Assembly (NCBI RefSeq): GCF_900110775.1 | Contig: NZ_FOEP01000009.1 | Coordinates: 1-64,000 of the forward strand | DNA from: Thalassovita taeanensis | Lineage (GTDB): Bacteria; Pseudomonadota; Alphaproteobacteria; Rhodobacterales; Rhodobacteraceae | DNA: 64,000 bases | Direction: 5' to 3' | Shown here: positions 1-8,205 of the stretch, in pieces | Layout of the letters: the number at the start of each line of letters is the position of its first letter | Position numbering within the stretch: the stretch's first letter is position 1 | Made by a program: the position numbers and the translations under genes | Notes under the pieces: generated by a model | Told to the model about the DNA's origin: nothing | Database searches by the model: none | Seen by the model: the letters and a program-made list of their open reading frames with translations, nothing else

Positions 1-336
1 ACGCGGGTCCATCATCATTACCTCGAACCTGCCCTTCGAGGAGTGGACCGAGGTCTTTGGCTCCGAGCGGCTGACAGGCGCACTGCTGGATCGCTTGACC
101 CATCACGTCCACATTCTCGAGATGAACGGCGAAAGCTACAGGCTCAAACACAGCCGCAACAAACAACAATAATTAAAGCCCAATCCAGATCAGAACAATA
201 TTGGTCCAAGGGCCAACATGCGCTTTGGCACGCGTTAGCTATATGACAAGCACTCGCGCCAAAGCGCACGACAAACGATAACTCAGTGGACCAGTTTTAC
301 GCCGCGATCTGGCACCTTTTTACTCTGCGATTGACA
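1..336 (+). mobile_element. Right end of an IS21-family insertion sequence (left part outside window)
   Basis: This stretch holds the end of an istB helper gene and then the right terminus of the element. The outer end reads TGTCA on the minus strand at 332-336. Two similar inner blocks follow on that strand, GCAGAGTAAAA near 319-329 and GCGGCGTAAAA near 296-306; such multiple terminal repeats are typical of IS21 ends. The terminus lies inside the open reading frame of the neighbouring TRAP permease, so the element inserted into the 3' end of that gene. The left end and the istA transposase must lie before the window. The exact outer boundary is an inference because the target duplication cannot be seen. 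Confidence 0.75.
2..172 (+). CDS. istB: IS21-family ATP-binding helper protein IstB, C-terminal part
   Basis: The window opens inside this gene; only the last 56 codons are visible. They read SIIITSNLPFEEW, then VFGSERLTGALLDRLTHH and HILEMNGESYRLK, the standard C-terminal end of IS21 IstB (a DnaA/DnaC-like AAA+ ATPase that assists the IstA transposase). Residues of the sensor-1 type strand (ITSNLP) and the arginine-rich segment (ERLTGALLDRL) are present, so the gene looks intact at this end. It belongs to the insertion sequence whose right terminus lies about 160 bp downstream. Confidence 0.88.
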   Translation, partial: RGSIIITSNLPFEEWTEVFGSERLTGALLDRLTHHVHILEMNGESYRLKHSRNKQQ

Positions 337-1616
337 CTTAGTTCTGGGAAGGTGATCAGCAGTGCCATGATCACGACCTCGGCCAGCAAGAACCATGTGA
401 CGCCTTTGAAGATGTCCATCAGTGCGATCTGATCCCCAAGCACGCTTTTGACAACGAAAACATTCAGACCAACGGGCGGGGTTAGCAGCCCGATCTCGAT
501 CATCTTGACAACCAAAACACCAACCCAGATCAGGTTCATATCCAGTGCGGTAAACACCGGTAGCAGGATCGGCAGCGTGATCAGCATGATGCCGATCGGG
601 TCCAAGAACATGCCCAGCACCAGATACATGCCGATCATGATCAGGATGATCACGAGAGGATCGGGATCAAGCTCGACGATCAGGGTGCCGACTTCGGCCG
701 GAAGGCCGGTGATAGCGATGAATTTGGTGAACAGTGCCGCGCCGAGGGCGATGAAAAAGATGGTGGCCGAACTTTTGAGCGCATCCAGCAAGGAGTCGCG
801 GATCACTGAAAAGTTGAGAGTGCCGCGCAGCAAGCAGAGCAGAAGCGTTGCAATCGAGCCGAGTGCGGCGGATTCCGTCGCGGTGGCAAAGCCGGTGAAA
901 ATGCTGCCAATAACCGTCAGGATAAGCAGTGGAACCGGCCAGATTTTTCCCAGAACAGCGAATTTTTCCCGCCACGAATATCGCGTATCGACGCGCGGCG
1001 CGATTTCGGGGTTCAGCAGAACGCGGCCAATAATGATGGCGATATAACACAACGCCGTCAGCAGGCCGGGAATGATGCCCGCGATCAGCAATTCGCCGAT
1101 CGGCTGCTCGGTGTACCAGCCATAGATGACGAAGGCGATTGACGGCGGGATCAGCGCGCCAATCGTGCCCGACGCGGCGATCACTGAAGTGGCCAATGAC
1201 GGGCTGTAACCTGCGCGCAGCATTTCTGGTGCGGCTAGACGCGACATCGCGGCGGTTGTTGCGATGCTGGAGCCAGAGGCGGATGCAAACATCGCGGTTG
1301 CGACATTGGTGGCGACGGCCAGTCCGCCGGGCAGGCGGCTGAGCCATATTTTGGCAGCCTCAAACAACGTGCTGGTCAGCCCGCCCCGATGTGCCAATGC
1401 GCCCATCAGCAGAAACATCGGGATCGCGCTGAGCGACCAGTGGGCGGCAAAGTCATACGGGATGCTGGCCATCGACGACCAGGCCGCGCGCGGGCTGCGC
1501 AAGATAGCGATACCGATGCAGGACAGCAGCGCCAGCGCCAGCGCAATCGGCATCCGTACCGCCAGCAGAAAGAAGAGAGCCGCGACAGCAATCGCGGTCG
1601 AAGTAAAAGGATCCAT
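297..1616 (-). CDS. dctM: TRAP transporter large permease (DctM-type), 3' end altered by IS insertion
   Basis: This 439-residue protein is the large membrane subunit of a TRAP solute transporter, which couples Na+ entry to uptake of an organic acid delivered by a periplasmic binding protein. It has the expected series of hydrophobic helices and family motifs such as IPMFLLMG, SGSSIATTAAM, GTIGALIPPS and LDPIGIMLITLPILLPV. It is the last gene of a dctP-dctQ-dctM set; its ATG lies 2 nt after the dctQ stop. The last 12 residues (VNRRVKRCQIAA) are encoded by the terminal repeat of the IS21 element at 1-336 and replace the short native tail. The membrane core is complete, so it may still work. The substrate is unknown. 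Confidence 0.92.
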   Translation of the reverse strand: MDPFTSTAIAVAALFFLLAVRMPIALALALLSCIGIAILRSPRAAWSSMASIPYDFAAHWSLSAIPMFLLMGALAHRGGLTSTLFEAAKIWLSRLPGGLAVATNVATAMFASASGSSIATTAAMSRLAAPEMLRAGYSPSLATSVIAASGTIGALIPPSIAFVIYGWYTEQPIGELLIAGIIPGLLTALCYIAIIIGRVLLNPEIAPRVDTRYSWREKFAVLGKIWPVPLLILTVIGSIFTGFATATESAALGSIATLLLCLLRGTLNFSVIRDSLLDALKSSATIFFIALGAALFTKFIAITGLPAEVGTLIVELDPDPLVIILIMIGMYLVLGMFLDPIGIMLITLPILLPVFTALDMNLIWVGVLVVKMIEIGLLTPPVGLNVFVVKSVLGDQIALMDIFKGVTWFLLAEVVIMALLITFPELSVNRRVKRCQIAA

Positions 1617-1618
1617 GC

Positions 1619-2209
1619 TCAGCGCCCCGTTTCAGTGGTGGAGGTGATGGCTTCGATCTCGTCTTGCGGAAAGCCGAAGCGGGAGATCGGTTCGGAAAGG
1701 GGGCGGCCTGTCAGAAGCAGGTGTCCGGCGCGAAATGTCGTCACCAAGAATGCCAGCGTCAGCGTGAGAAGGCTCAGCGCCAAAATCCATCGTGTCGGCC
1801 AAGTCAGTACTTCGAAAAACACTACGTCCAGCGTTTCATTCTGCGCGGTTTTGCGAAGCGCCAGTTTGATTGCGGCGTTGGTCCAGCCGGTGAGAAAGAT
1901 AATGGCGACAGCGCCCACCGCAGTTTCGAGAAACGCCTTGGCCCGGGCCGAGGCGGACTGTGTGAACAGCTCTACCACGATATGGCCTGCATAAAGTTGT
2001 ATCAGCGCGAGCGGTGGAAAAATCACACCGACCATATACCATGCCGAGACGATTTCGATGGTGCCGATAATCGGGCTGTTGAAAACCGTCCGCGCGATGA
2101 CATCCGCGCCGATGTGAAACATCATCAGGATCATTGACAGCGCACCGACAAAGAATCCGGCAATCGCGACCGAGTAGACAGATTTTTCAAAGAGGTGGAA
2201 AGCGCGCAT
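1619..2209 (-). CDS. dctQ: TRAP transporter small permease (DctQ-type)
   Basis: This is the four-helix small membrane subunit of the TRAP transporter. It starts MRAFHLFEKSVYSVAIAGF and has hydrophobic segments around residues 10-35, 45-70, 88-110 and 130-155. The pattern DVIARTVFNSPIIGTIEIVSAWYM is typical of DctQ. An upstream in-frame TTG at 2221 would add four residues; the ATG is preferred. The gene sits between dctP and dctM. DctQ links the binding protein to the large permease at the inner membrane. Confidence 0.9.
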   Translation of the reverse strand: MRAFHLFEKSVYSVAIAGFFVGALSMILMMFHIGADVIARTVFNSPIIGTIEIVSAWYMVGVIFPPLALIQLYAGHIVVELFTQSASARAKAFLETAVGAVAIIFLTGWTNAAIKLALRKTAQNETLDVVFFEVLTWPTRWILALSLLTLTLAFLVTTFRAGHLLLTGRPLSEPISRFGFPQDEIEAITSTTETGR

Positions 2210-2279
2210 TGGGTATTCCAATCTGCTGATATGGCCACCCCGCTAGGGTGACCATGTCTGTGTTGTCAGGCTTGGCGTT

Positions 2280-3407
2280 TCAGGGCGCGCGCTTGTCGAA
2301 GATTTCCGTGCGCATCTTGTCGGCAAATGCCGCGTAGTCGTCGCCGGTCTCGTCGGCAATTGCGGCCCACTTATCCATCAGCGTGCGGAACTGAGCCGCC
2401 AGATCTGTCGCGTTGTCGATGCCCTTGGATTCCGCCTTTTCAATCACGCTTGTTGCGGCGGTGACCTGAGTGCGGGCGAAGGCTGCGACAAATGCATCGT
2501 CCGGTTGGATGTACTTCAAGCCACGCTCAACGGCCTGTGCCCGAATGCTTGAGGCTTCTTCAACCATCTGTTTGGCGATTCCAACGGTCATGTTGGGGAT
2601 GTTGTCGTAGATGATTTTATGGGTGTCGGCGGACATGTCTTCCCAGACGTCCTGGTTGAAGACGACCAGATGAGCACCTTGGAAGGCGCCCAACGGCATA
2701 TCGATGACGGTCGTCAAGGTGTCCCACAGGCTGTAGGATTCCAGCCAGAATTCCGCGCCGATTACACAATCAACAACGCCACGCTGCAGCGCCTCGAAGG
2801 TATCGGTAATTGGCATCGAAACCGGGGTCGCGCCCAGTTCGGCGGCGAACATGCCCCACGAGCTGGAGTAACGGATTTTCTTGCCAACAAGATCTGCCGT
2901 CGAGGAGATATCGCCATTACACATCATAAGGTAAGGCGAAATCGTACTGACCGCCATTGAAACGGCATTTGCATTTTCCAGATCTTCTTCACAGCCGGGG
3001 CAGTTCAGCATTTGTAGTTCGGTCATGGCCGCAGAACCCGCGAGAATACCTTTGCTTTCCATGCCCAGCCCATTGAGAAAGGCGCTGGTGGGCAACTGAT
3101 CGGCCACATATGCGTCGGCCAGATAGCCGCTGGATACCAGCTCGTCGCCGATACCGGTCAGAACGGTTTTTGCGCTTACAACCGAGGATCCGGGTTGCGA
3201 GGTGAAGGTGATTCCACCGCCCGTTGCTTCGGTCACGGCTTTGGCGAAGGGATCGAAGCCGGACACAAGAATGCTGTGATTTATCGGCAGGTGCGAGCCA
3301 TAAGTCAGGTCTGTGGCTTGCGCCGCGTCTGCGGACGCAAGGCCCAAGGAAAGTGTAAGTGCGGTTAGTAGCGCAGCCGAAGTCCGGCCCTTGGTCGCTG
3401 TTGTCAT
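2280..3407 (-). CDS. dctP: TRAP transporter substrate-binding protein (DctP-type)
   Basis: This periplasmic binding protein captures the solute for the TRAP permeases downstream. The chosen start (MTTATKGRTSAALL) follows a strong GGGAGGGA ribosome-binding site and gives a normal Sec signal peptide ending near ADAAQA; a longer frame up to 3566 lacks these signs. Family motifs include DLVGKKIR and DTFEALQRGVVDCVIG. It contains an unusual pair of cysteines, NCPGC, at the place where the second TRAP binding protein in this window has HCPEC, plus a later MMCNG cysteine. It is the first gene of the dctPQM operon. The ligand cannot be read from sequence. Confidence 0.9.
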   Translation of the reverse strand: MTTATKGRTSAALLTALTLSLGLASADAAQATDLTYGSHLPINHSILVSGFDPFAKAVTEATGGGITFTSQPGSSVVSAKTVLTGIGDELVSSGYLADAYVADQLPTSAFLNGLGMESKGILAGSAAMTELQMLNCPGCEEDLENANAVSMAVSTISPYLMMCNGDISSTADLVGKKIRYSSSWGMFAAELGATPVSMPITDTFEALQRGVVDCVIGAEFWLESYSLWDTLTTVIDMPLGAFQGAHLVVFNQDVWEDMSADTHKIIYDNIPNMTVGIAKQMVEEASSIRAQAVERGLKYIQPDDAFVAAFARTQVTAATSVIEKAESKGIDNATDLAAQFRTLMDKWAAIADETGDDYAAFADKMRTEIFDKRAP

Positions 3408-3522
3408 GGTTCCCTCCCAAAGTATTTCAGTATGGTGTGCAAGTATGTCGGACGCAGTTCTATGCGTGCTTCTTTCCCGATGGAGCGCTACGGCCAAAAT
3501 GCTGCCGACGTTTATGGGCGTT

Positions 3523-4722
3523 TCAAATGCGTTCGATGACGGCGGCGCTGGCCATGCCGCCAGCAACGCAGAGCGTTACCAGGCCGATGGTTTTATTTTG
3601 GCGTTCAAGCTCGTCCAGAACGGTGCCGATTAACATCGCGCCCGTGGCGCCCAGCGGGTGCCCCAGCGCGATTGCCCCGCCATTTACATTGACGCGCTCT
3701 GGGTCGATCGCCAGCTCTTGCATCGCAAACAGCACGACCGAGGAGAACGCCTCGTTGATTTCAAAAAGATCGACGTCGGCAATCGTCATCCCGGCACGCT
3801 TCAAGGCCAACCGTGTGGCGGCGGCGGGGCCGGTCAGCATGATGGTTGGCTCTGATCCGATATGCGCCCAAGAGCGCAGCCGCGCGCGTTTTTCCGCGCC
3901 AATGCGTGCACCGACATCCGGCGATCCAAGCAAGACGGCTGCCGCTCCGTCGACGATCCCGCTGGAGTTTCCGCCGGTATGAACGTGGTTGATATATTCG
4001 ACCGAAGGATAGCGCAGAATCGCACGTTGATCGAAACCCGACTGTCCGGGCGCGGCGAAGGCGGGTTTAAGCTTTGCCAGTGTGTCGACGGTTGTGTTCG
4101 GGCGGGGGTGTTCGTCCTTGGTCAGGGCAATCAGGCCCGCGTTATCGCTCACCGGGATGATAGATTTGTCAAACCGACCTTCGGAAATCGCGATCGCCGC
4201 GCGGGCTTGGCTTTGTGCCGCGTAGGTGTCGACGTCAATCCGGCTCATACCGTTGAGCGTGGCAATGAGATCAGCGCCGATACCTTGAGGCGCATAGTGG
4301 GTGATCAGCGTTTCACGCGGGTCCGAGGCCCAAGCGCCGCGATCCGAGCCCATTTCAACCCGCGACATATGTTCAATGCCAGAGCCGATGGCGAGCTCCA
4401 GCTGGCCACTGCCGATTTGCCCGGCGGCCGAACAGACCGCATCCAGCCCTGAACCGCAAAACCGGTTGACCTGTGATGCAGGCACTTCTTGCGGGTATCC
4501 GGCGGCGACAACGGCGGCTTTTGCGATGTCGGCCCCCTGCTCGCCCACCGGCACAGCGCAGCCCATTATGACGTCCTCGACCGGGGCGGCGGTAAAGTCA
4601 TACCGCGTTGCCAGTGCGGCCAGTGGGGCCGCAGCCAGTCTAATTGGGCTGATCGGGGCCAGGCTTCCCATTCTTTTGCCGCGCGGGGTGCGTAGCGCAT
4701 CGTAGATGATGATGTCAGTCAT
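3523..4722 (-). CDS. Thiolase (acetyl-CoA acyltransferase)
   Basis: This 399-residue protein is a full-length thiolase, catalysing thiolytic cleavage of a 3-oxoacyl-CoA or the reverse condensation. The nucleophile cysteine is in NRFCGSG near residue 89, and the C-terminal catalytic motifs are GHPLGATG and CVAGGMASA. The ATG at 4722 is adopted. It lies about 115 bp upstream of dctP on the same strand, so the transporter and thiolase may serve one catabolic route. The chain length of the substrate is not predictable. Confidence 0.92.
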   Translation of the reverse strand: MTDIIIYDALRTPRGKRMGSLAPISPIRLAAAPLAALATRYDFTAAPVEDVIMGCAVPVGEQGADIAKAAVVAAGYPQEVPASQVNRFCGSGLDAVCSAAGQIGSGQLELAIGSGIEHMSRVEMGSDRGAWASDPRETLITHYAPQGIGADLIATLNGMSRIDVDTYAAQSQARAAIAISEGRFDKSIIPVSDNAGLIALTKDEHPRPNTTVDTLAKLKPAFAAPGQSGFDQRAILRYPSVEYINHVHTGGNSSGIVDGAAAVLLGSPDVGARIGAEKRARLRSWAHIGSEPTIMLTGPAAATRLALKRAGMTIADVDLFEINEAFSSVVLFAMQELAIDPERVNVNGGAIALGHPLGATGAMLIGTVLDELERQNKTIGLVTLCVAGGMASAAVIERI

Positions 4723-4820
4723 GGAATATTCTCAATGCAAATTACCGATCTGTATAGAGACGTAGACTCCACTCGGCAGTATTGCAACGCTAAAACCCAA
4801 AAGCATGGTGTTTAGGGTTG

Positions 4821-4846
4821 AAAACTCGCGCTCGCGCAGGAGCGCG
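4821..4846 (-). terminator. Probable rho-independent terminator of the response-regulator gene
   Basis: On the minus strand a 7-bp stem, CGCGCTC pairing with GAGCGCG around a 6-nt loop, is followed by GAGTTTTC. It sits about 80 bp after the stop of the OmpR-type regulator and before the thiolase gene. The U-run is short, so this is a moderate call. Confidence 0.45.
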
Positions 4847-4927
4847 CAATCGTTTTGCGACAGCACAAAACAGCGAGAGCGTCTTTGGAATTATCGGATT
4901 TAAATAAGCCGCACGACAGTCGTCGGG

Positions 4928-5650
4928 TCAGGTGGTTTCGACTGCGGTTGCAAAAACATAGCCTTCGCCATGAACCGCCTGAATAAGCGATGTCCCAGCG
5001 TTTTCCCCGTCAATTTTGCGGCGAAGGCGGGCGACATGTGCGTCGATTGCCCGGTCGGTCACGGTTGTGCTGTTGCCATAGAGCGCATCCATGATCTTGG
5101 CGCGTGCCAGAACTGTGCCTGCGCTTTCCGCAAGCGCCTTTAGCAGCGTGTATTCAGCGCCGGTCAATGGAATGGCGCGTTCATCGTCGATACCGCGCAG
5201 GCGGCGTTCAGAGATGTCCAGTTCAAGCCCCGCAAAGGTCATTTTTTGTGCGATCAAGGCCTGATCGGCCGCAGCATCGCGCAAGGCGGGTGCGCGGCGC
5301 AATACGGCCTTGATCCGGGCGAGAAGTTCGCGTGGCTCATAGGGCTTTGTGAGGTAATCATCGGCCCCGAGTTCAAGCCCGACAATACGGTCGAACACCT
5401 CGTCTCGTGCGGTCAACATAATGATCGGGGTCTGCGAAACCTGTCTGATTTTACGTGCAATTTCCAGCCCATCCTCGTCTGGAAGGTTCAGGTCCAACAC
5501 GATCAGATCAAAGTCGGTGCGTGCCAAACTTGCATGGGTTTGCGCACCTGACGACGCTGTTTTCGCGGCGAAGCCGTGCTTGATCAGAAACCGGGACAAA
5601 AACGACGTAAGCTGCATATCGTCGTCAACGATCAGAATAGTTTGCGTCAT
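4928..5650 (-). CDS. OmpR/TorR-family response regulator
   Basis: A 240-residue DNA-binding response regulator. Its receiver domain (about 1-118) has the acidic pocket DDD at 9-11, the phospho-acceptor Asp53 in VLDLNLP and the lysine in TKPYEP. The winged-helix output domain (about 135-235) has LTGAEYTLLKAL and the recognition region VTDRAIDAHVARLRRKI. The start MTQTILIVDDD follows a GGGAAAG site; a longer frame to 5740 adds 30 unconvincing residues. It is divergent from the histidine kinase, 88 bp away, which makes the two a likely pair. Regulators of this family bind 10- or 11-bp spaced direct repeats, and such repeats occur at 7989-8023 before the iodate-reductase-like operon. Confidence 0.92.
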   Translation of the reverse strand: MTQTILIVDDDMQLTSFLSRFLIKHGFAAKTASSGAQTHASLARTDFDLIVLDLNLPDEDGLEIARKIRQVSQTPIIMLTARDEVFDRIVGLELGADDYLTKPYEPRELLARIKAVLRRAPALRDAAADQALIAQKMTFAGLELDISERRLRGIDDERAIPLTGAEYTLLKALAESAGTVLARAKIMDALYGNSTTVTDRAIDAHVARLRRKIDGENAGTSLIQAVHGEGYVFATAVETT

Positions 5651-5738
5651 GCTGCTTTCCCAATCTTCACATCGGATGCTATCATCGCACGTCCCGACCG
5701 TTTCGCAAGCGTTTCGCCGCAACTGCCCGAAAGCAAAC

Positions 5739-7985
5739 ATGACTTCTCAGGAAATTACCACCACGCGGTTCTATAATGTCGGCATTGCTGCGTTAATCTT
5801 GCTGTTGTTGACGGTGATGTTGGGTCTTTATCTTGGCGGCCAGACCCGTAGCCAGTTTCGCGAGGTTGAGGCCAGTTGGACAGACTATGACGGTGATGTC
5901 GGCCAAAAAGGTGTCTGGATCAGCTCTCTCCGGGGCTATCTGGGATACGGTGGGATCATCCACAACTTCAAAAACTATGTTCTTCGCGGCGCGCCTGAAT
6001 ATTTCGAGCGTACCGGCGAGCAGATCGAGCAGTTCAACGCCACCATGGCGCAGTATCTGGATGGCAATCCGCGCGAAGACGAGCGGACTGCTTTGTTGGC
6101 GATCCAGGCGATAATCGACCAATATGCGGCGAAACTTCCGGTGGCGCGTGACGCGGTGGCCAGAGGTTTGAGCTTGGAGCAGGTCGATGTGCTGGTTGCG
6201 GTTGACGATTCCAGGGCGATTCAGGCTCTGGTCGATCTTGAGGCTGTTTGGCAAACCTCGCGTGCTATCAGCACGTCGCGCATGTTCGCCGCGGTTGATC
6301 AGGGGCAGACGTTGATCCTGATCGGGTTCGTTTCGATTGGGTTGCTGGTTTTCGCGGCATTGTCGATTGGCGCACTTCTGATCATGATGTTGCGCGATAT
6401 GCGGGGGTCGATGTCGCTGCTGTCGGATGAATTGGTCCGGCGGCGCAAGTTGGAACAATCCGAGGGCCGGTTGGCCAGCGCGGTTGAGCAAAGCCCATCA
6501 ACGATTTTCATCACCGATACCCGTGGGCGGATACTGTATGCAAACCGCCGGTTTGCGCAGTTGACTGGGTGGACCAGCGCCGAGGTCGAGGGGAAAACGC
6601 CGAAGTTTCTGCAAACCGGTGACACCAAGCCCGAGGTGTACGAAGAAATCCGCAAGTGTCTGGGGCAGGGTAAGGAATGGCATGGCGTCTTTCGCAACCG
6701 CAAGAAGGATGGCGGAAGCTATTGGGTGGAAACCAAGATTCTGCCACTGATCGGGCCGGATGGGACCGTGCAAAACTTCATAGGTCTGGGTGAAGACGTG
6801 ACCGAAAAGCGTCAGGCGCGCGAACAAGTGGCGCGCGCGCAGAAGCTGGAGGCGGTCGGGCTGCTGGCGGGTGGCATCGCGCATGATTTCAACAACGTGC
6901 TGACAACCATCGTGGGGGCGGCGCATCTGGCAGCACTGGATGCGCCCGAGGGGAGCGACATTGCGATGGAAATTGAGCAGATCGACATTGCGGCACAGCG
7001 GGCGCAAAGCCTTGTGCATGGTTTGCTGACCTTTGCGCGGCGCGAACCCGGTAAGCCTCAGGCCATAAACTTGTGTGATATCGTACGTGAAGTGACGCGC
7101 CTTTTGCGGGCTTCGTTACCGCCGACGATTCATATGACCTGTGCCGATGAACACGGGAAATTTCTGGTGATGGCCGACCATACCCACCTGCACCAAATCG
7201 TGATGAACCTGTGCCGGAACGCGGCCGAAGCGATCGGTGGGGCCGAAGGCAGCATCACGATCAGTGTGACAAAGCTCAGTCAAGGTTTGCTCGAAGATCA
7301 GAAGCCGCGCCCAGAGGGTTGGGTGCAACTTGAAATTCGCGACGATGGGCCGGGCATGTCTTTGGAAACCCGCAAGCATCTGTTTGATCCATTCTTTACC
7401 ACCAAGCCGCTTGGCAAAGGATCTGGGTTGGGTCTTGTTGTTGTGGCAGGGTTGGTCGAAGAAATGGGCGGGACGATTTCAGTTGAAAGCGCACCCGGCG
7501 AAGGTGCGTGTTTCACGATTCGCCTGCCCGGAACGTCGCAGAGCGAGGCCGTTCCCGAAATCACGGCCAAAGATATTCCGCGCGGACACGAGCGGTTGAT
7601 CCTTGTCGATGATCAACCCGAAATCGCAGCGACCTTCCGCAGGGTGTTGATGCGCCTTGGGTACCGGGTCGAGGCCTATACGTCTTCGGTAATCGCGCTC
7701 GAAAAAATGCGCGCCGACCCCAATGCCTTTGATCTGTTAATTACCGACATGGTGATGCCCGAGATGAACGGCGAGGTCCTTGCCAATCTCGTGCGCGATC
7801 ATCGCGCGGATGTCCCGGTGATCATATGTACCGGATACAACCCATCCGGAATTTCGATCCAGGGGGCGCCTGTGATCGTTCTAAACAAGCCTATCGACCC
7901 GCTTGATCTGGCGCGGCAGATCCGGTGGGCACTGGATTCAGCCAAGGCTCATGCGGCGACGGTCCCCGCAGGCGCGCCGACCTGA
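5739..7985 (+). CDS. Membrane hybrid histidine kinase (PAS-HisKA-HATPase-REC)
   Basis: A 748-residue sensor kinase starting MTSQEITTTRF. Order of parts: first membrane helix about 12-34; a periplasmic or extracytoplasmic segment to about 185; second helix about 188-215; a PAS domain about 247-365 (SPSTIFITDTRGRILYANRRF); HisKA with the phospho-accepting His382 in GGIAHDFNN; HATPase with N-box MNLCRNAAEA, G1 DDGPGM and G2 GSGLGL; and a C-terminal receiver with Asp670 in ITDMVMPEMNG. The arrangement without a linker Hpt domain resembles NtrY/FixL-like hybrid kinases. The longer frame from 5421 overlaps the divergent regulator and is rejected. It ends 220 bp before the iodate-reductase-like operon. 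What it senses is unknown. Confidence 0.92.
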   Translation: MTSQEITTTRFYNVGIAALILLLLTVMLGLYLGGQTRSQFREVEASWTDYDGDVGQKGVWISSLRGYLGYGGIIHNFKNYVLRGAPEYFERTGEQIEQFNATMAQYLDGNPREDERTALLAIQAIIDQYAAKLPVARDAVARGLSLEQVDVLVAVDDSRAIQALVDLEAVWQTSRAISTSRMFAAVDQGQTLILIGFVSIGLLVFAALSIGALLIMMLRDMRGSMSLLSDELVRRRKLEQSEGRLASAVEQSPSTIFITDTRGRILYANRRFAQLTGWTSAEVEGKTPKFLQTGDTKPEVYEEIRKCLGQGKEWHGVFRNRKKDGGSYWVETKILPLIGPDGTVQNFIGLGEDVTEKRQAREQVARAQKLEAVGLLAGGIAHDFNNVLTTIVGAAHLAALDAPEGSDIAMEIEQIDIAAQRAQSLVHGLLTFARREPGKPQAINLCDIVREVTRLLRASLPPTIHMTCADEHGKFLVMADHTHLHQIVMNLCRNAAEAIGGAEGSITISVTKLSQGLLEDQKPRPEGWVQLEIRDDGPGMSLETRKHLFDPFFTTKPLGKGSGLGLVVVAGLVEEMGGTISVESAPGEGACFTIRLPGTSQSEAVPEITAKDIPRGHERLILVDDQPEIAATFRRVLMRLGYRVEAYTSSVIALEKMRADPNAFDLLITDMVMPEMNGEVLANLVRDHRADVPVIICTGYNPSGISIQGAPVIVLNKPIDPLDLARQIRWALDSAKAHAATVPAGAPT

Positions 7986-7988
7986 GCG

Positions 7989-8023
7989 GTCACATTTCGT
8001 CACATCTTGTCACTCCCTGTCAC
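7989..8023 (+). promoter_or_regulatory. Four GTCAC direct repeats at exact 10-bp spacing (candidate response-regulator site)
   Basis: GTCAC occurs at 7989, 7999, 8009 and 8019, each copy 10 bp from the next, directly after the kinase stop codon and about 180 bp before the first peroxidase gene. Helically phased direct repeats of this kind are how OmpR/TorR-family regulators bind. The adjacent orphan-like OmpR-type regulator at 4928-5650 is the obvious candidate, so the operon at 8206 onward is its probable target. The repeats are seen directly; the assignment is inferred. Confidence 0.6.
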
Positions 8024-8080
8024 GCTGACGGCAACATTTGTGCCTTTGGCCTGTCTTAGCATCGCTGTGAATGCCCGGCT

Positions 8081-8099
8081 CTGATCCTTTTGCGATCAG
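8081..8099 (+). promoter_or_regulatory. Hairpin in the leader of the iodate-reductase-like operon
   Basis: CTGATC and GATCAG form a perfect 6-bp stem around a 7-nt loop, with no U-run after it. It lies between the GTCAC repeats and the first gene. It could be a weak terminator for the kinase gene or a leader structure; nothing decides between these. Confidence 0.3.
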
Positions 8100-8205
8100 G
8101 CGGGCGACAAGGAAGGCGCTGCGGGCGTAAACCTGCCTGCGGTGTTTTCAAATCATAGCGGTCGATCGTGGATATCTTGCCACGGGGCCAGATTGGAGGC
8201 GCAAG

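Noticed and set aside
43-246. 67-codon plus-strand frame beginning MDRGLWLRAADRR
   Set aside because: It overlaps the true istB frame in another phase and is rich in Arg and Gln as expected of a shadow frame.
5421-5738. N-terminal extension of the histidine kinase
   Set aside because: It would overlap the divergent response-regulator gene by 230 bp and has no membrane or domain features; MTSQEITTTRF at 5739 is the better start.
8041-8205. Molybdenum-cofactor riboswitch in the leader before the peroxidase gene
   Set aside because: Only a 6-bp hairpin and some GC-rich repeats are visible; I cannot match the conserved Moco-riboswitch pattern.
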